Source: Micromonospora thermarum (GTDB lineage Bacteria > Actinomycetota > Actinomycetes > Mycobacteriales > Micromonosporaceae). Taken from it: a stretch of 54,148 nt of DNA. The notes under the pieces were generated by a model that was given only the letters and a program-made list of their open reading frames with translations, was not told the DNA's origin and made no database searches. Positions 29,500-38,160 of this stretch are shown here, in pieces. Both the position numbers and the translations under genes were made by a program. The DNA lies in assembly GCF_012034245.1 (NCBI RefSeq), contig NZ_JAATEO010000035.1, positions 1 to 54,148 of the forward strand, read 5' to 3'. The first letter of the stretch is position 1. Every line of letters begins with the position of its first letter.

Positions 29500-29533
29500 C
29501 CGGGCCCGGCCCCACGAGGAGGGCCGGGCCCGG
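29500..29533. terminator. Terminator of LVIVD gene 2
   Basis: A perfect 13-base-pair stem (CCGGGCCCGGCCC and complement) with a seven-base loop, 28 bases after the LVIVD-2 stop. The core is shared with the hairpins at 27926 and 31862. Confidence 0.88.
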
Positions 29534-29560
29534 GGTGCTCCGGTCAGCTCCGCCGGAACA

Positions 29561-30982
29561 TCAGTAGCTCGGCTGGGTCTGCACGTTGAGCTCGGTGTAG
29601 TGGTGCGTCTTCGCGCCCGGGATCGACTCCTGGTCGATCTCGATGACGTCGAAGCCCTTCTGGATGTCGCTCGAGTAGATGTGGCCGTTGTAGTAGTACG
29701 CCGACCAGGAACCGCCGAGGATCCGCTGGGTGGCGGAGAGCGGGCCCCGCTCCCAGTAGCCGATCTCCGTCGGGTTGGCCGAGTCGGTGAAGTCCCAGAC
29801 CGAGATGCCGCCCTGGTACCACGCCTGGACCATGATGTCGCGGCCGGGTACCGGGATCAGCGAGCCGTTGTGAGCGACGCAGTTCTCGGTGCTGGCGTTC
29901 TCTCGCGGGATCTTGAAGTAGCTGCGGAAGACCAGCTTGCCGTCCACGATGTCGTAGACGGCGTCCGCACCCCGCTTCGGCCCGATGGTCGGGTTGCAGG
30001 TCGCGCCACTGCCGCCGCCGAGCTCGTCGGTGAAGACGACCTTGGTGCCGGTGTTGTTGAACGTCGCCGAGTGCCAGAAGGCGAAGTTCACCGTGTCCCG
30101 GACCGAGTGGACGACCTTTGGCGCCTCCCGGTCGGAGATGTCCATCAGGATGCCGTCACCCATGCAGGCGCCGGCGGCCAGGTCCTTCTCCGGGAACACC
30201 GTGATGTCGTGGCAGCCGCTGGTGTTCGTGTACCCGCCCTCGGGGAACAGGTTCGGCATCGCCACCACGGCCGCGTCGGTCGGCGACTTCACCGGCACCT
30301 TGACGATGGAGATCGAGTCGTGCGGCCTGGCGCAGCCGACGTACGTGTCGCTCGGCCCGTACGAGGAGACGTAGAGATAGACCGACTCCTTGTCCTCCGC
30401 CGGCACCAGCGTGTGCGTGTGCGAGCCGCAGGCCGTCTGGACGGACTTGACGTACTCCGGCTTCACCGGGTTGCTGATGTCGAAGACCTTGATGCCCTCC
30501 CACTTGGTCTGGCTGGAGGGCACGCCCGTGCTGGCGCAGGAGTCGTCGCTACGGGGCGAGTCGGTGGACAGGAACAACAGGCTCCCGTGGACGGAGATGT
30601 CGTTCTGCGAGCCCGGGCAGCGCACCGTCGACATGATCTTCGGTGCGGCCGGGTTCGCGATGTTGTAGATGGTGAAACCCTCGTAGTTGCCCACGTAGGC
30701 GAACGGTCCGCTGAACGCGATGTCGGTGCCGAACGCCGCCTGGGTGTCGAACGGCGCCTGCTTCGGCAGGTTCGCGATCAGCCGCATGTTGTCGCTGCTG
30801 GAGATCTCGTCGACGGCGAGCTGGGCGGTGACGGCCTCCACAGTGGCCGCCTGCTCGGCCGCGACGTCGTCGGGTGCCGCCTGGGCGCCGGGGGCGCCCG
30901 CGACGGTGGCCACGAGGAGACCGGCGGCGGCCACGCCGGCGAGGCGGCGTCGGGCCGGTCTGGGTACGGAGACACGGATCAT
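29561..30982 (-). CDS. Secreted LVIVD-repeat-type beta-propeller protein, copy 2
   Basis: A 473-residue paralogue of copy 1 with signal peptide RRLAGVAAAGLLVATVAGAPG and the same chain of repeats (FTIYNIANPAAP, IKVFDISNPVKP, ILMDISDREAP, ISVWDFTDSANP, FDVIEIDQES). The Cys/His positions of copy 1 are kept. It lacks a short insertion (around GVPGQKSA) present in copy 1. ATG 30982 follows GGAGGG. It is divergent from the DUF305 gene, and a perfect CRP-like palindrome lies midway between them, so both may be under one regulator. The biochemical role is unknown. Confidence 0.82.
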   Translation of the reverse strand: MIRVSVPRPARRRLAGVAAAGLLVATVAGAPGAQAAPDDVAAEQAATVEAVTAQLAVDEISSSDNMRLIANLPKQAPFDTQAAFGTDIAFSGPFAYVGNYEGFTIYNIANPAAPKIMSTVRCPGSQNDISVHGSLLFLSTDSPRSDDSCASTGVPSSQTKWEGIKVFDISNPVKPEYVKSVQTACGSHTHTLVPAEDKESVYLYVSSYGPSDTYVGCARPHDSISIVKVPVKSPTDAAVVAMPNLFPEGGYTNTSGCHDITVFPEKDLAAGACMGDGILMDISDREAPKVVHSVRDTVNFAFWHSATFNNTGTKVVFTDELGGGSGATCNPTIGPKRGADAVYDIVDGKLVFRSYFKIPRENASTENCVAHNGSLIPVPGRDIMVQAWYQGGISVWDFTDSANPTEIGYWERGPLSATQRILGGSWSAYYYNGHIYSSDIQKGFDVIEIDQESIPGAKTHHYTELNVQTQPSY

Positions 30983-31047
30983 CGGCGAGTCCCTCCGGAA
31001 GGGGATGATGATTCACATCACACTACTGTTTGCTAGAGCAACTTCTA

Positions 31048-31063
31048 TGTGAACCAGATCACA
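31048..31063. promoter_or_regulatory. CRP-family consensus site
   Basis: TGTGA-accaga-TCACA matches the CRP/Crp-Fnr consensus at all ten specified bases. Its centre is about 66 bases from the DUF305 start and about 74 from the LVIVD-2 start, suitable for activation of either. A further half site, TCACA, occurs at 31017-31021. Binding is inferred. Confidence 0.7.
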
Positions 31064-31121
31064 TTTTGCGTCCGTCGCCAATGGATACGATCGCCATGGC
31101 CTCGACCTTCAGGGGGTATCG

Positions 31122-31805
31122 ATGACCGTGCGAGGCAGATGGGTGCTCGCAGCCGTCACAACGGTGGCTCTCCTCCTGGTCGTGGCCGTCGCATTGCTCC
31201 GGTCGGGGTCCGGCGCGGACCGCACGCCACCTGCGCCGAAAGCCGCGACCGCATCGAGCGACAGCGATGGGCCGTCGGTCGTCGTGCCCGGTCGGCCGGG
31301 GGAGTCCGCCCAGGTGCGACCCGCCGACGAGGTGCGGGCGACCGCGTCGCCGGCGCACAACACGATGGACGCCTGGTTCGTCCGGATGATGATCCCGCAC
31401 CACGCCCAGGCTCTGGAGATGGCCGCGCTGGCCCCGGAGCGGGCCGCCGATCCGCAGGTGAAGGCCCTGGCGGACCGGATCCGGGCCGGGCAGGGACCGG
31501 AGATCGACTACCTGCGCAGTTGGTTGCAGGCCCGCGGGCTTCCGGCCGAGGTCGCCGGTCACGACCACGGCACCATGCGGGGCATGCAGTCGCCCGAGGC
31601 GATGCGACGGCTCGCCGACGCCCGGGGCGCCGACTTCGACCGGCTCTTCGTGCGGATGATGAGCGACCACCACGCCGGGGCGGTCGAGATGTCGACCAAC
31701 CTGCTGAAGGTCGGAGCCGAGCCCATGCTCCAGGAGTTCGCGAACTCGGTCGCCGTCGAGCAGAACGTCGAGATCAACCGGATGCGGGAGCTGCTCGCCT
31801 CCTGA
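31122..31805 (+). CDS. Exported DUF305 (ferritin-like) protein
   Basis: A 227-residue protein with an N-terminal membrane anchor or signal (WVLAAVTTVALLLVVAVALL) and two copies of the DUF305 half: WFVRMMIPHHAQALEMA near residue 85 and LFVRMMSDHHAGAVEMS near residue 168. The HH-x-x-A-x-x-M motifs are metal-ligand-like, and DUF305 proteins are often linked to copper handling outside the cytoplasm. His-rich GHDHGTMRGM lies between the halves. ATG 31122 follows AGGGGG. It is divergent from the LVIVD-2 gene with a shared control region. Confidence 0.87.
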   Translation: MTVRGRWVLAAVTTVALLLVVAVALLRSGSGADRTPPAPKAATASSDSDGPSVVVPGRPGESAQVRPADEVRATASPAHNTMDAWFVRMMIPHHAQALEMAALAPERAADPQVKALADRIRAGQGPEIDYLRSWLQARGLPAEVAGHDHGTMRGMQSPEAMRRLADARGADFDRLFVRMMSDHHAGAVEMSTNLLKVGAEPMLQEFANSVAVEQNVEINRMRELLAS

Positions 31806-31861
31806 CCCCCGGCCGCCTGATGGGCCGGCCGGGCCGCGGGACGTCACCGCGTCGGCACGCG

Positions 31862-31896
31862 AACGGGCCCGGCCCCGTGCGGGGGCCGGGCCCGTT
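31862..31896. terminator. Terminator shared by DUF305 and the LVIVD-3 remnant
   Basis: A perfect 15-base-pair stem (AACGGGCCCGGCCCC and complement) with a five-base loop, 57 bases after the DUF305 stop. It is the longest of the three LVIVD-associated hairpins. Confidence 0.88.
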
Positions 31897-31909
31897 GTCG
31901 CCTCCGGTC

Positions 31910-32114
31910 AGTCCGGTACGCGTACTGGGTCTGCGCGTTGAGCTGGTTGACGCGCCGCGACTTCGCGCCGGGGATCGACTCCTCGTCGATCTCCAGGACG
32001 TCGAAGCCCTTCTGGTCGCAGGAGTAGACGTGGCCGTTGTACCAGTACGCCGACCAGGTCCCGCCGAAGGTCAGCTGGACGTCGGAGGCCGGACCCCGCT
32101 CCCAGTAGCCGACC
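31910..32114 (-). pseudogene. C-terminal remnant of a third LVIVD-type gene
   Basis: About 65 codons corresponding to the last part of copies 1 and 2: VGYWERGPASD, FGGTWSAYWYNGHVYS, KGFDVLEIDEESIPGAK and LNAQTQYAY. The front 400 residues are gone; the break falls inside the WER repeat at about 32114. At the end, the reading frame runs past the expected stop into the terminator. It is not functional. Confidence 0.85.
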
Positions 32115-33431
32115 CTCCGGGCCGGGTGGCTCCGGCTGGCCACCGGCGCACTGGTCCTCGCCGCCGGGATCGCCGCACTGGTCGCCGCGGCCCCCGCGGT
32201 CCAGGTGCCGCTGGTCGCCGCGGGCGGAGTGCTCAGCTTCTTCGGCATCGTCCTGTTCGGACCGGTGCTGGTTCCCGCCCTGGTCCGGGTGTTCGGTCTG
32301 CCGGCACGCCGGCTGTTCGGGGCGACCGCCGGTCTCGCGGTGGCGAACGCCGTCGGCAACCCGCGCCGGATCGCGGCGACCGCGACCGCGCTGGTGATCG
32401 GCATCGGACTGGTCTCCGCCTTCGTGGTCGGCGCGCACAGCACCAAGGCCGGGATCGAGCGCAGCGTGGACGCCGAGATCGGCGTGGACTGGCTGGTCAC
32501 CGGCATCGGTGCCCCGTTGCCCGCCGCGGTCGTGGGCGAGCTGCGCGCACGGCCGGAGCTCGCGGTCGTCCACGAGCAGCGCAGTGCCCTGTGGTCGGAC
32601 GTGGAGGTGCGGGCCGCGCATCCCGCGCTGGTCGGCCGGACGCTGACCGGCGTGCTCGCCGGCGACCCGGACCGGCTCGGGCCGGGCATGGCGCTCGTCG
32701 GCCGGGAACTCGCCGAGGCGCGGGGGTGGACGGCCGGTACCGCCATCACCGTGCGGGACCGGCCGCTGCGGGTGGCCGCCGTGGTCACCGACGACGGGCC
32801 GGCCTTCGCGGGCAGCCCGGTGCCGGCCGGTCACGTGGTCCAGGTCGTGGACGCCGACTTCACCGCCCTCTTCCCCGACGTGCGGGGCGTCCTCGCCGAG
32901 ATCGACCCGGCCGACGGGATCACGCCGGACCGGGCGCGGGCGGCGATCGAGGCGGTCGTCGTGCGGTACCCGACGGTCAACCTGATGGACCAGGGCGCGT
33001 ACAAGAAGATGCTCACCGGCACGGTCGACATGCTGCTCGCGATCGTCACCGGGCTGCTCGGCCTCGCCGTGGTGATCGCGCTGGTCGGCGTCGCGAACAC
33101 GCTGTCGCTGTCGGTGGTCGAGCGGACCCGGGAGAACGCCGTGCTGCGCGCGGTCGGGCTGACCCGCGGACGGATGCGGGCGATGCTCGCCGTCGAGGCG
33201 GTGCTGATCTCGCTGGTCGGCGCCGTGCTCGGGGTGGGCCTGGGTGCCGCCGTGAGCGCGGCGGCGATGGCCCTGCTGAGCCGGATGAGCGACGGGTTCT
33301 CGCTGGTGCTGCCGCTGGGCCAGCTCGGGCTGATCCTCGGCGTGGCGGTGGTCGCCGCGCTGGCCGCCTCGGTGCTGCCCGCCCGCCGGGCGCTGTCCCG
33401 GCCGGTGGTGGAGGCACTCGGCGCCCAGTGA
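32112..33431 (+). pseudogene. FtsX-type ABC permease, N-terminally truncated
   Basis: About 440 codons forming the second half of a MacB/FtsX-like permease: two helices (LATGALVLAAGIAALV, LSFFGIVLFGPVLVPALV), the linker NPRRIAATATALVIGIGL, an extracellular MacB_PCD-like domain, and the last FtsX domain with VGVANTLSLSVVERTRE, LRAVGLTRGRMRAML and PARRALSRPVVEALGAQ. The normal protein has about 800-850 residues. An in-frame TAG lies at 32106, and homology starts at RAGWLRLATG right after the LVIVD break. A GTG at 32205 could start a shorter product, but function is unlikely. The partner ATPase is absent. Confidence 0.8.
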
Positions 33432-33458
33432 CGCCGCCGCGCTGGCACGAACCTGGTC

Positions 33459-33486
33459 GGCGGTGCCGTCACGTGGCGGCACCGCC
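33459..33486. terminator. Terminator between the permease remnant and the kinase
   Basis: A perfect 10-base-pair stem (GGCGGTGCCG / CGGCACCGCC) between convergent genes. Confidence 0.65.
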
Positions 33487-33489
33487 GGG

Positions 33490-34851
33490 TCAGGTGGCCG
33501 GCTTCGCCGGCTCCGTGGTGGTCGGGTTCGGGAGCGGCGGCGTCGTCGTGGGCGTCCCCGGGTCGCTCGTGGTGGGGTCGGGATCGGGCGTCGCCGGGTC
33601 GGACGTCGGGGCCGGGGTGGCCGGCTGCTCGGCGGTGGGGCTCGGGTCGCCCGTCGGCGTCGCGGTCACCGACGGCGACGGGCGGCCGGTGGACCCGGCC
33701 GGCCGGTAGGGGCGCTGCGGAGCGGAGGACGTGGTCTCCGCCGGCAGCACGGGCACCGCCGCGTCGCCGGTCCCGTCGTCGGCCGGCGTCGTGGCCTCCG
33801 GCACCTTGACCGCCGGAGCCTCGGCGGCCCCGCTGATGCCGAGCGCCGCGGCCAGACCGGCGGCTGCCACCAGCACGGCGGCGGCCGCGCCGACCAGGGG
33901 GCCGCGCCGGCGTGCCGGCGTCGCGGCGGCGGGTGCGTCGGTGCGGGTGGTCGGCCCGGCGTCGCGCAGTGCCGCCGCGCCGACCGTGCCCGCCGCGGGC
34001 ACCAGCGCGGTCGCCGCCGACGGGTCCGACACGGCGGCGCGGGCCGCCGCCGCCATGGCCGCGCCGCTGCTGAACCGGTCCGCCGGGTCCTTGGCCAGGG
34101 CCCGGGCGACCAGCGCGCGGACGGCCTCGGGGATGTCGTGGGGCAGCTCCGGGGGCTCGTCGTCGAGGTGCCGGACGGCGACCTGGAGCGGGTTGTCACC
34201 GGTGAACGGCGGGCTGCCGCTGAGGCAGCAGTACGCCACCGCACCCAGCGCGTAGATGTCGGTGGCCCCGGAGACCGGACGACCGGCGGCCTGCTCGGGC
34301 GCCATGTAGAGCGCGGTGCCCGGGACCGCGTTGGTGCTGGTGATGCTGGTTACGTTGGTCGAGCGGGCCACCCCGAAGTCGACCAGTACGACGCTGCCGT
34401 CCTCCTGCACCAGCAGGTTGCTGGGCTTGACGTCGCGGTGCACGATGCCGTTCTTGTGCGCGGCGTGCAGCGCCTGCGCGACCTGCGCCACGATCGACAT
34501 GGTCTCGGCCACGTCGAGGCGGCCGGCGGCCTCGATCCGTCGCGACAGCGGCTCGCCGGTGACGAATTCCATGACCAGGTAGTCGGCGCGGCTGCCGTCG
34601 TCGAGCTGGTCCTCGCCGTAGTCGAAGACCTGGACGATGCCCGGGTGCCGCAGCGCGGCCATGATCCGCGCCTCCGCCCGGAACCGGGCGATGAAGTCGG
34701 GATCGGAGACGAGCGCGGGCAGCAGCACCTTGACCGCCACCTGCCGGCCCAGGACCAGGTCGGTGGCACGCCAGACGTCACCCATGCCGCCCGTGGCGAC
34801 ACGCTCGTCCAGGCGGTACCGACCGCTGAGCACGACCTCCGATGACAACAC
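33490..34851 (-). CDS. Membrane-anchored Ser/Thr protein kinase (PknB type)
   Basis: A 453-residue kinase. The cytoplasmic domain (about residues 10-270) has glycine loop VATGGMGDVW, catalytic Lys in VAVKVLLP, HRDVKPSN, VDFGVA and the APEQ motif (MAPEQAAG). A single membrane helix GAAAAVLVAAAGLAAALGI near residue 325 is followed by a Pro/Thr/Ser-rich extracellular tail without PASTA repeats. It should phosphorylate Ser/Thr in response to an unknown external cue. GTG 34851 is chosen because it begins just before SSEVVLSGRYRLDERV; the frame is open 45 codons upstream. The tail ends next to a terminator. Confidence 0.9.
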   Translation of the reverse strand: MLSSEVVLSGRYRLDERVATGGMGDVWRATDLVLGRQVAVKVLLPALVSDPDFIARFRAEARIMAALRHPGIVQVFDYGEDQLDDGSRADYLVMEFVTGEPLSRRIEAAGRLDVAETMSIVAQVAQALHAAHKNGIVHRDVKPSNLLVQEDGSVVLVDFGVARSTNVTSITSTNAVPGTALYMAPEQAAGRPVSGATDIYALGAVAYCCLSGSPPFTGDNPLQVAVRHLDDEPPELPHDIPEAVRALVARALAKDPADRFSSGAAMAAAARAAVSDPSAATALVPAAGTVGAAALRDAGPTTRTDAPAAATPARRRGPLVGAAAAVLVAAAGLAAALGISGAAEAPAVKVPEATTPADDGTGDAAVPVLPAETTSSAPQRPYRPAGSTGRPSPSVTATPTGDPSPTAEQPATPAPTSDPATPDPDPTTSDPGTPTTTPPLPNPTTTEPAKPAT

Positions 34852-35383
34852 AGCAATACCGTACCCAGACTGGGCACGGTCGGCTCGCCGTGGCCGGCGG
34901 GCGCCGCCGGCCACGGCGACGATCACGCAGCGCCGGGTGAACGGCCGGCTCCGATACGCTGTCACCGGCCGGCTACCGTGGGTCACGGCAATCGGGCCGT
35001 CATTGCTTTACGCTGGGCAAACGTCACCTTCGCCCGGTCCTGTTGCAGGGGGAGCGTCTGCGGGGGCCATGGCGTTACGGCGACGCGCCAGCTGATCGTC
35101 TTGATTATTCTCACTCTTTTCCTGACCTCGGGCGACTTGTCCGATCGGCCCACGACTCCTAGCGTTGGCCCGACTCGGGCCCACATGACGTCGTCGGCGG
35201 CGGTACGCCGACGGCCGGGCCGTCCTGGTGGAGGCCAGGGGAAACGGTCGGGCCGTCGCGGCCCTGGTGTGATCAGGTCAGCGGGGGGCTGAGGGTGCGG
35301 GATCAGGTCCGGCTGCCGGACCGGGTTGAGGTCGCGCGCACGGGCGTGTGCCGGCTCGGTGCGGCCGAACGGAAGCGGGCGGC
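34852..35383. other. Kinase-sigma divergent intergenic region
   Basis: About 530 bases without a gene I can support. It must hold the promoters of the kinase (leftward) and sigma factor (rightward). An AT-rich patch with TTGATTATTC at 35100-35109 stands out, but no convincing -35/-10 pair was found. Long frames here have atypical composition. Confidence 0.6.
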
Positions 35384-36016
35384 GTGACCGGTGAGCTGAA
35401 CGAAGCCGTCGTCGCGGCGCAGGCCGGGGACGAGCAGGCCTTCCGTTTCCTCTACCGCAGCCTCCAGCCCGGTCTCCTGCGCTACCTGACCGCCCTGGTC
35501 GGGGCGGACGCCGAGGACGTCGCCTCCGAGACGTGGCTGCAGGTCTCCCGCGACCTGCCCACCTTCACCGGCGGCGAGTTCCGTGCCTGGACGGTCACCA
35601 TCGCCCGGAACCGGGCGATGGACCACCTGCGCCGGCAGCGCCGGCGTCCCTCGCTCCCCGTCCCCGTGCAGGCGTTGAGCGACCTGGCCAGCGACGCGGA
35701 CACGGCCGAACGGGCCGGCGAGTCCATCGGCACCGAGGCGGCCCTCGCGCTGATCGGCACGTTGCCGCCCCGGGAGGCGGAGGCCGTCCTCCTCCGGGCC
35801 GTCCTCGGCCTGGACGCCGAGACGGCCGGGCGGGTGCTCGGCCGGCGCCCCGGCGCCGTCCGGACGGCGGCCCACCGGGGACTGCGCCGGCTCGCCGCGC
35901 TGATGGAACGCCGTGGCGAGGGAGGGCCGGCAACCGCCGCCGACGACGCGACCCCACCCCGCCCCCGAGACGTGCGGCGTCGGCAGACGCCGCACGCTGA
36001 ACCGGCGGACGGTTGA
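35384..36016 (+). CDS. ECF-type RNA polymerase sigma factor
   Basis: A 210-residue sigma factor. Region 2 (about residues 8-85) has EQAFRFLYRSLQPGLLRYL, DAEDVASETWLQV and the region 2.4 helix FRAWTVTIARNRAMDHLRRQ. Region 4 (about 115-175) has LPPREAEAVLLRAVLGLDAETAGRVLG and the recognition helix RRPGAVRTAAHRGLRRL. GTG 35384 follows GGAAGCGGG. The next gene encodes a one-helix membrane protein 16 bases on, the usual place for an anti-sigma partner. Promoter targets are unknown; egtA lies just downstream and is a candidate. Confidence 0.92.
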   Translation: MTGELNEAVVAAQAGDEQAFRFLYRSLQPGLLRYLTALVGADAEDVASETWLQVSRDLPTFTGGEFRAWTVTIARNRAMDHLRRQRRRPSLPVPVQALSDLASDADTAERAGESIGTEAALALIGTLPPREAEAVLLRAVLGLDAETAGRVLGRRPGAVRTAAHRGLRRLAALMERRGEGGPATAADDATPPRPRDVRRRQTPHAEPADG

Positions 36017-36032
36017 CGTGAGGGGATTCAGG

Positions 36033-36785
36033 ATGTTCTTCCGCCGCTCCGCGCGGGCCGACCGGGCCGCGCTCGACCGGCTCCTCGACGCCGCCGCGAC
36101 CGACCATGTCCCGGGTGCCGGCACGGAACCGTTGGCCCGGCTCCTGTCCGCCGCGGCCGCCCCGGGACGGCCCGACGAACTCGCCGGCGAGGAGGCCGCT
36201 CTCGCCGCCTTCCGCGCCGCCCGTGCCACCCCGGCCCGTGCGCCGGAGCCGACGCGGCGGCGCCGGCCGGTCACCGCCGGGGTGGCTGCCTGGGCCGCCG
36301 GGGTGGCCGTCACCGCGACCGCCGGTGTCGCGTTCGCGGCCGTCGCCATCGACCGTCCCGACGCCCCGCCACCCCGCCCGAGGCCGACCACCGGCGCGAG
36401 CGATCCGGGCGAGACCGGCGGCCCCGGTGGCACCCCGGGCGGCGGTGCCAGCACCGGCGCGTCGAGCGGGACGCCGTCCGGGCCTCCGGCGCCCACCACC
36501 GGGCCTCCGGCGCCCACCGCGGGGGCTTCCGCGACCCGCCCCGGCTCACCGTCACCCAGGGAGCGGGCCGCAGAGTTGGACGGGCAGTGCCGCGCGTACC
36601 TGGCGATGCCGCCCGCCCAGCGGGAGAGGGCGCTCGACACGCCCGGCTTCGCGGATCTCGTCACGGCCGCGGGCGGCCGCGCGCAGGTGACCGACTACTG
36701 CCGGGATCGGGTCGGCGAGCCGGAGCCCCCGACGACGAGGGAGCCGAAGTCAGGGCCGACACCGGCGGCGTCGGCCACCCCCTGA
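36033..36785 (+). CDS. One-pass membrane protein paired with the ECF sigma factor
   Basis: A 250-residue protein. A cytoplasmic N-terminal part of about 80 residues (RSARADRAALDRLLDAAA) could contact sigma. One membrane helix (VTAGVAAWAAGVAVTATAGVAFAAV) follows, then a Pro/Gly/Thr/Ala linker and a small extracellular helical domain with two Cys (GQCRAYLAMPPAQ and VTDYCRDRV). I see no zinc-type HxxxCxxC anti-sigma motif. ATG 36033 follows AGGGG; a GTG five codons earlier is possible. Position suggests an anti-sigma or sensor partner, not proven. Confidence 0.75.
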   Translation: MFFRRSARADRAALDRLLDAAATDHVPGAGTEPLARLLSAAAAPGRPDELAGEEAALAAFRAARATPARAPEPTRRRRPVTAGVAAWAAGVAVTATAGVAFAAVAIDRPDAPPPRPRPTTGASDPGETGGPGGTPGGGASTGASSGTPSGPPAPTTGPPAPTAGASATRPGSPSPRERAAELDGQCRAYLAMPPAQRERALDTPGFADLVTAAGGRAQVTDYCRDRVGEPEPPTTREPKSGPTPAASATP

Positions 36786-36861
36786 ATCCGGTTCGCGTTT
36801 CCGCCGGACAGGGGACGTTCGTCTGCTAGACAGAAGGAGGTCGGCCCGCCGGGGCCCGCCG

Positions 36862-38160
36862 ATGTCGGTGGGTCGCGTTACGGTGGCACGGACCGGACGT
36901 CGGGCGGCGAAGGGGGCCGAACCTGTGGTGACGTCTCCAGAGGTGGATCGGGCAATCGTCCTGTCCTCGTCCGCCGCGGCCGCGGTGCACCTCGCCCGGA
37001 TCTGCTTCAAGACCGGCCCACCCCGCCACGTCGGAGTCGAGCTGGAATGGACGGTGCACGACGCCGTCGACCCCGCCCGCCCGGTCGACGCCGACCGACT
37101 GCGGGCCGCGCTGGGGCCGCACTGCCCCCGCACGTTGCACAGCACGAGCCCCGCCCAGCAGCTCCGGCACGGCAGCGCCGTGACCGTCGAGCCGGGCGGG
37201 CAGGTGGAGATCTCCACCGCCCCACGCACCTCGATCGCCGCGCTCGTCGATGCGACGGACGCCGACATCGCCGAGCTGTCGACGCGTCTCGCGTCGGCCG
37301 GGCTGGTTCTCGGCCGCGACGGCATCGACCCCCACCGGCCGCCCCGCGCGGTGATCGAGACCCCGCGTTACCGCGCGATGCGCCGCGTGTTCGACCGGCG
37401 CGGTCCGGCCGGGCGCACGATGATGTACAGCACCGCCGGGCTCCAGGTCTGCCTGGACGCCGGCGAGGCCGAGCAGCTCCCGGCCCGGTGGGCCACCGCG
37501 CACGCGATCGGTCCGCCCCTGCTCGCCGCCTTCGCCACGGCCGGCCGCCACGCCGGGCGCGCCACCGGCTGGGCGTCGGCCCGGATGGCCGCCTGGCTCG
37601 CCATCGATCCGCCACGCACCCGCCCGGTGTGGACGCCGGAGCAGGGCGACGCGGACCCGGTGGCGAGCTGGACGGAGTACGTGCTCGCCGCGCCGCTGCT
37701 CTGCCTGCGCGCCGCCGGTCCGGACTGGACGCCGCCGGCCGGCGTCACCTTCGCCGACTGGCTCGCCGGCGCGCTGCCCCGACCGCCGACCACCGACGAC
37801 CTCGACTACCACGTGAGCACGCTGTTCCCGCCGGTGCGCCCTCGCGGCTACCTGGAGCTCCGCTACCTGGACGCGCAGCCGGGCCGGGCGTGGACGGTGC
37901 CGGTGGCGGTGGTCGCCGCCCTGCTGGCCGACCCGGCCACCACCCGCGCGGCGGGGGCCCTCGCCCGCCCGCAGGCCCACCGGTGGTCGGCCGCGGCCCG
38001 CCACGGCCTGCACGACCGGGGCCTCGCGGGCGCCGCCGCCGACCTGTTCGACCTGGCGCTCGTCGCGCTGCCCCGGCTGGGGCTGCCGGCGGCGCTGCAC
38101 GACGAGATCGACCGAGGCGTACGGCGGCGGCGCACGGCCGCCGGGAGGAGGCTGCGGTGA
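36862..38160 (+). CDS. egtA: Glutamate-cysteine ligase of ergothioneine biosynthesis
   Basis: A 432-residue EgtA. It has the GCS2 fold with GVELEWTVHD near residue 53, the substrate region EPGGQVEISTAP near residue 110, and LELRYLDAQPG near residue 330. It makes gamma-glutamylcysteine, the sulfur donor for EgtB. It overlaps egtB by the GTGA stop/start. The ATG at 36862 lies 20 bases after a strong AGAAGGAGG; a GTG at 36925, just before TSPEVDRAIV, is an alternative start closer to homologues. Soluble, cytoplasmic. Confidence 0.92.
   Translation: MSVGRVTVARTGRRAAKGAEPVVTSPEVDRAIVLSSSAAAAVHLARICFKTGPPRHVGVELEWTVHDAVDPARPVDADRLRAALGPHCPRTLHSTSPAQQLRHGSAVTVEPGGQVEISTAPRTSIAALVDATDADIAELSTRLASAGLVLGRDGIDPHRPPRAVIETPRYRAMRRVFDRRGPAGRTMMYSTAGLQVCLDAGEAEQLPARWATAHAIGPPLLAAFATAGRHAGRATGWASARMAAWLAIDPPRTRPVWTPEQGDADPVASWTEYVLAAPLLCLRAAGPDWTPPAGVTFADWLAGALPRPPTTDDLDYHVSTLFPPVRPRGYLELRYLDAQPGRAWTVPVAVVAALLADPATTRAAGALARPQAHRWSAAARHGLHDRGLAGAAADLFDLALVALPRLGLPAALHDEIDRGVRRRRTAAGRRLR

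Noticed and set aside
31049..33709. Long plus-strand open frame over DUF305 and the permease remnant
   Set aside because: It is out of frame with both recognised products and has no domain content.
34978..35292. Possible small gene in the kinase-sigma gap
   Set aside because: No ribosome binding site, poor third-position GC bias and no recognisable sequence.
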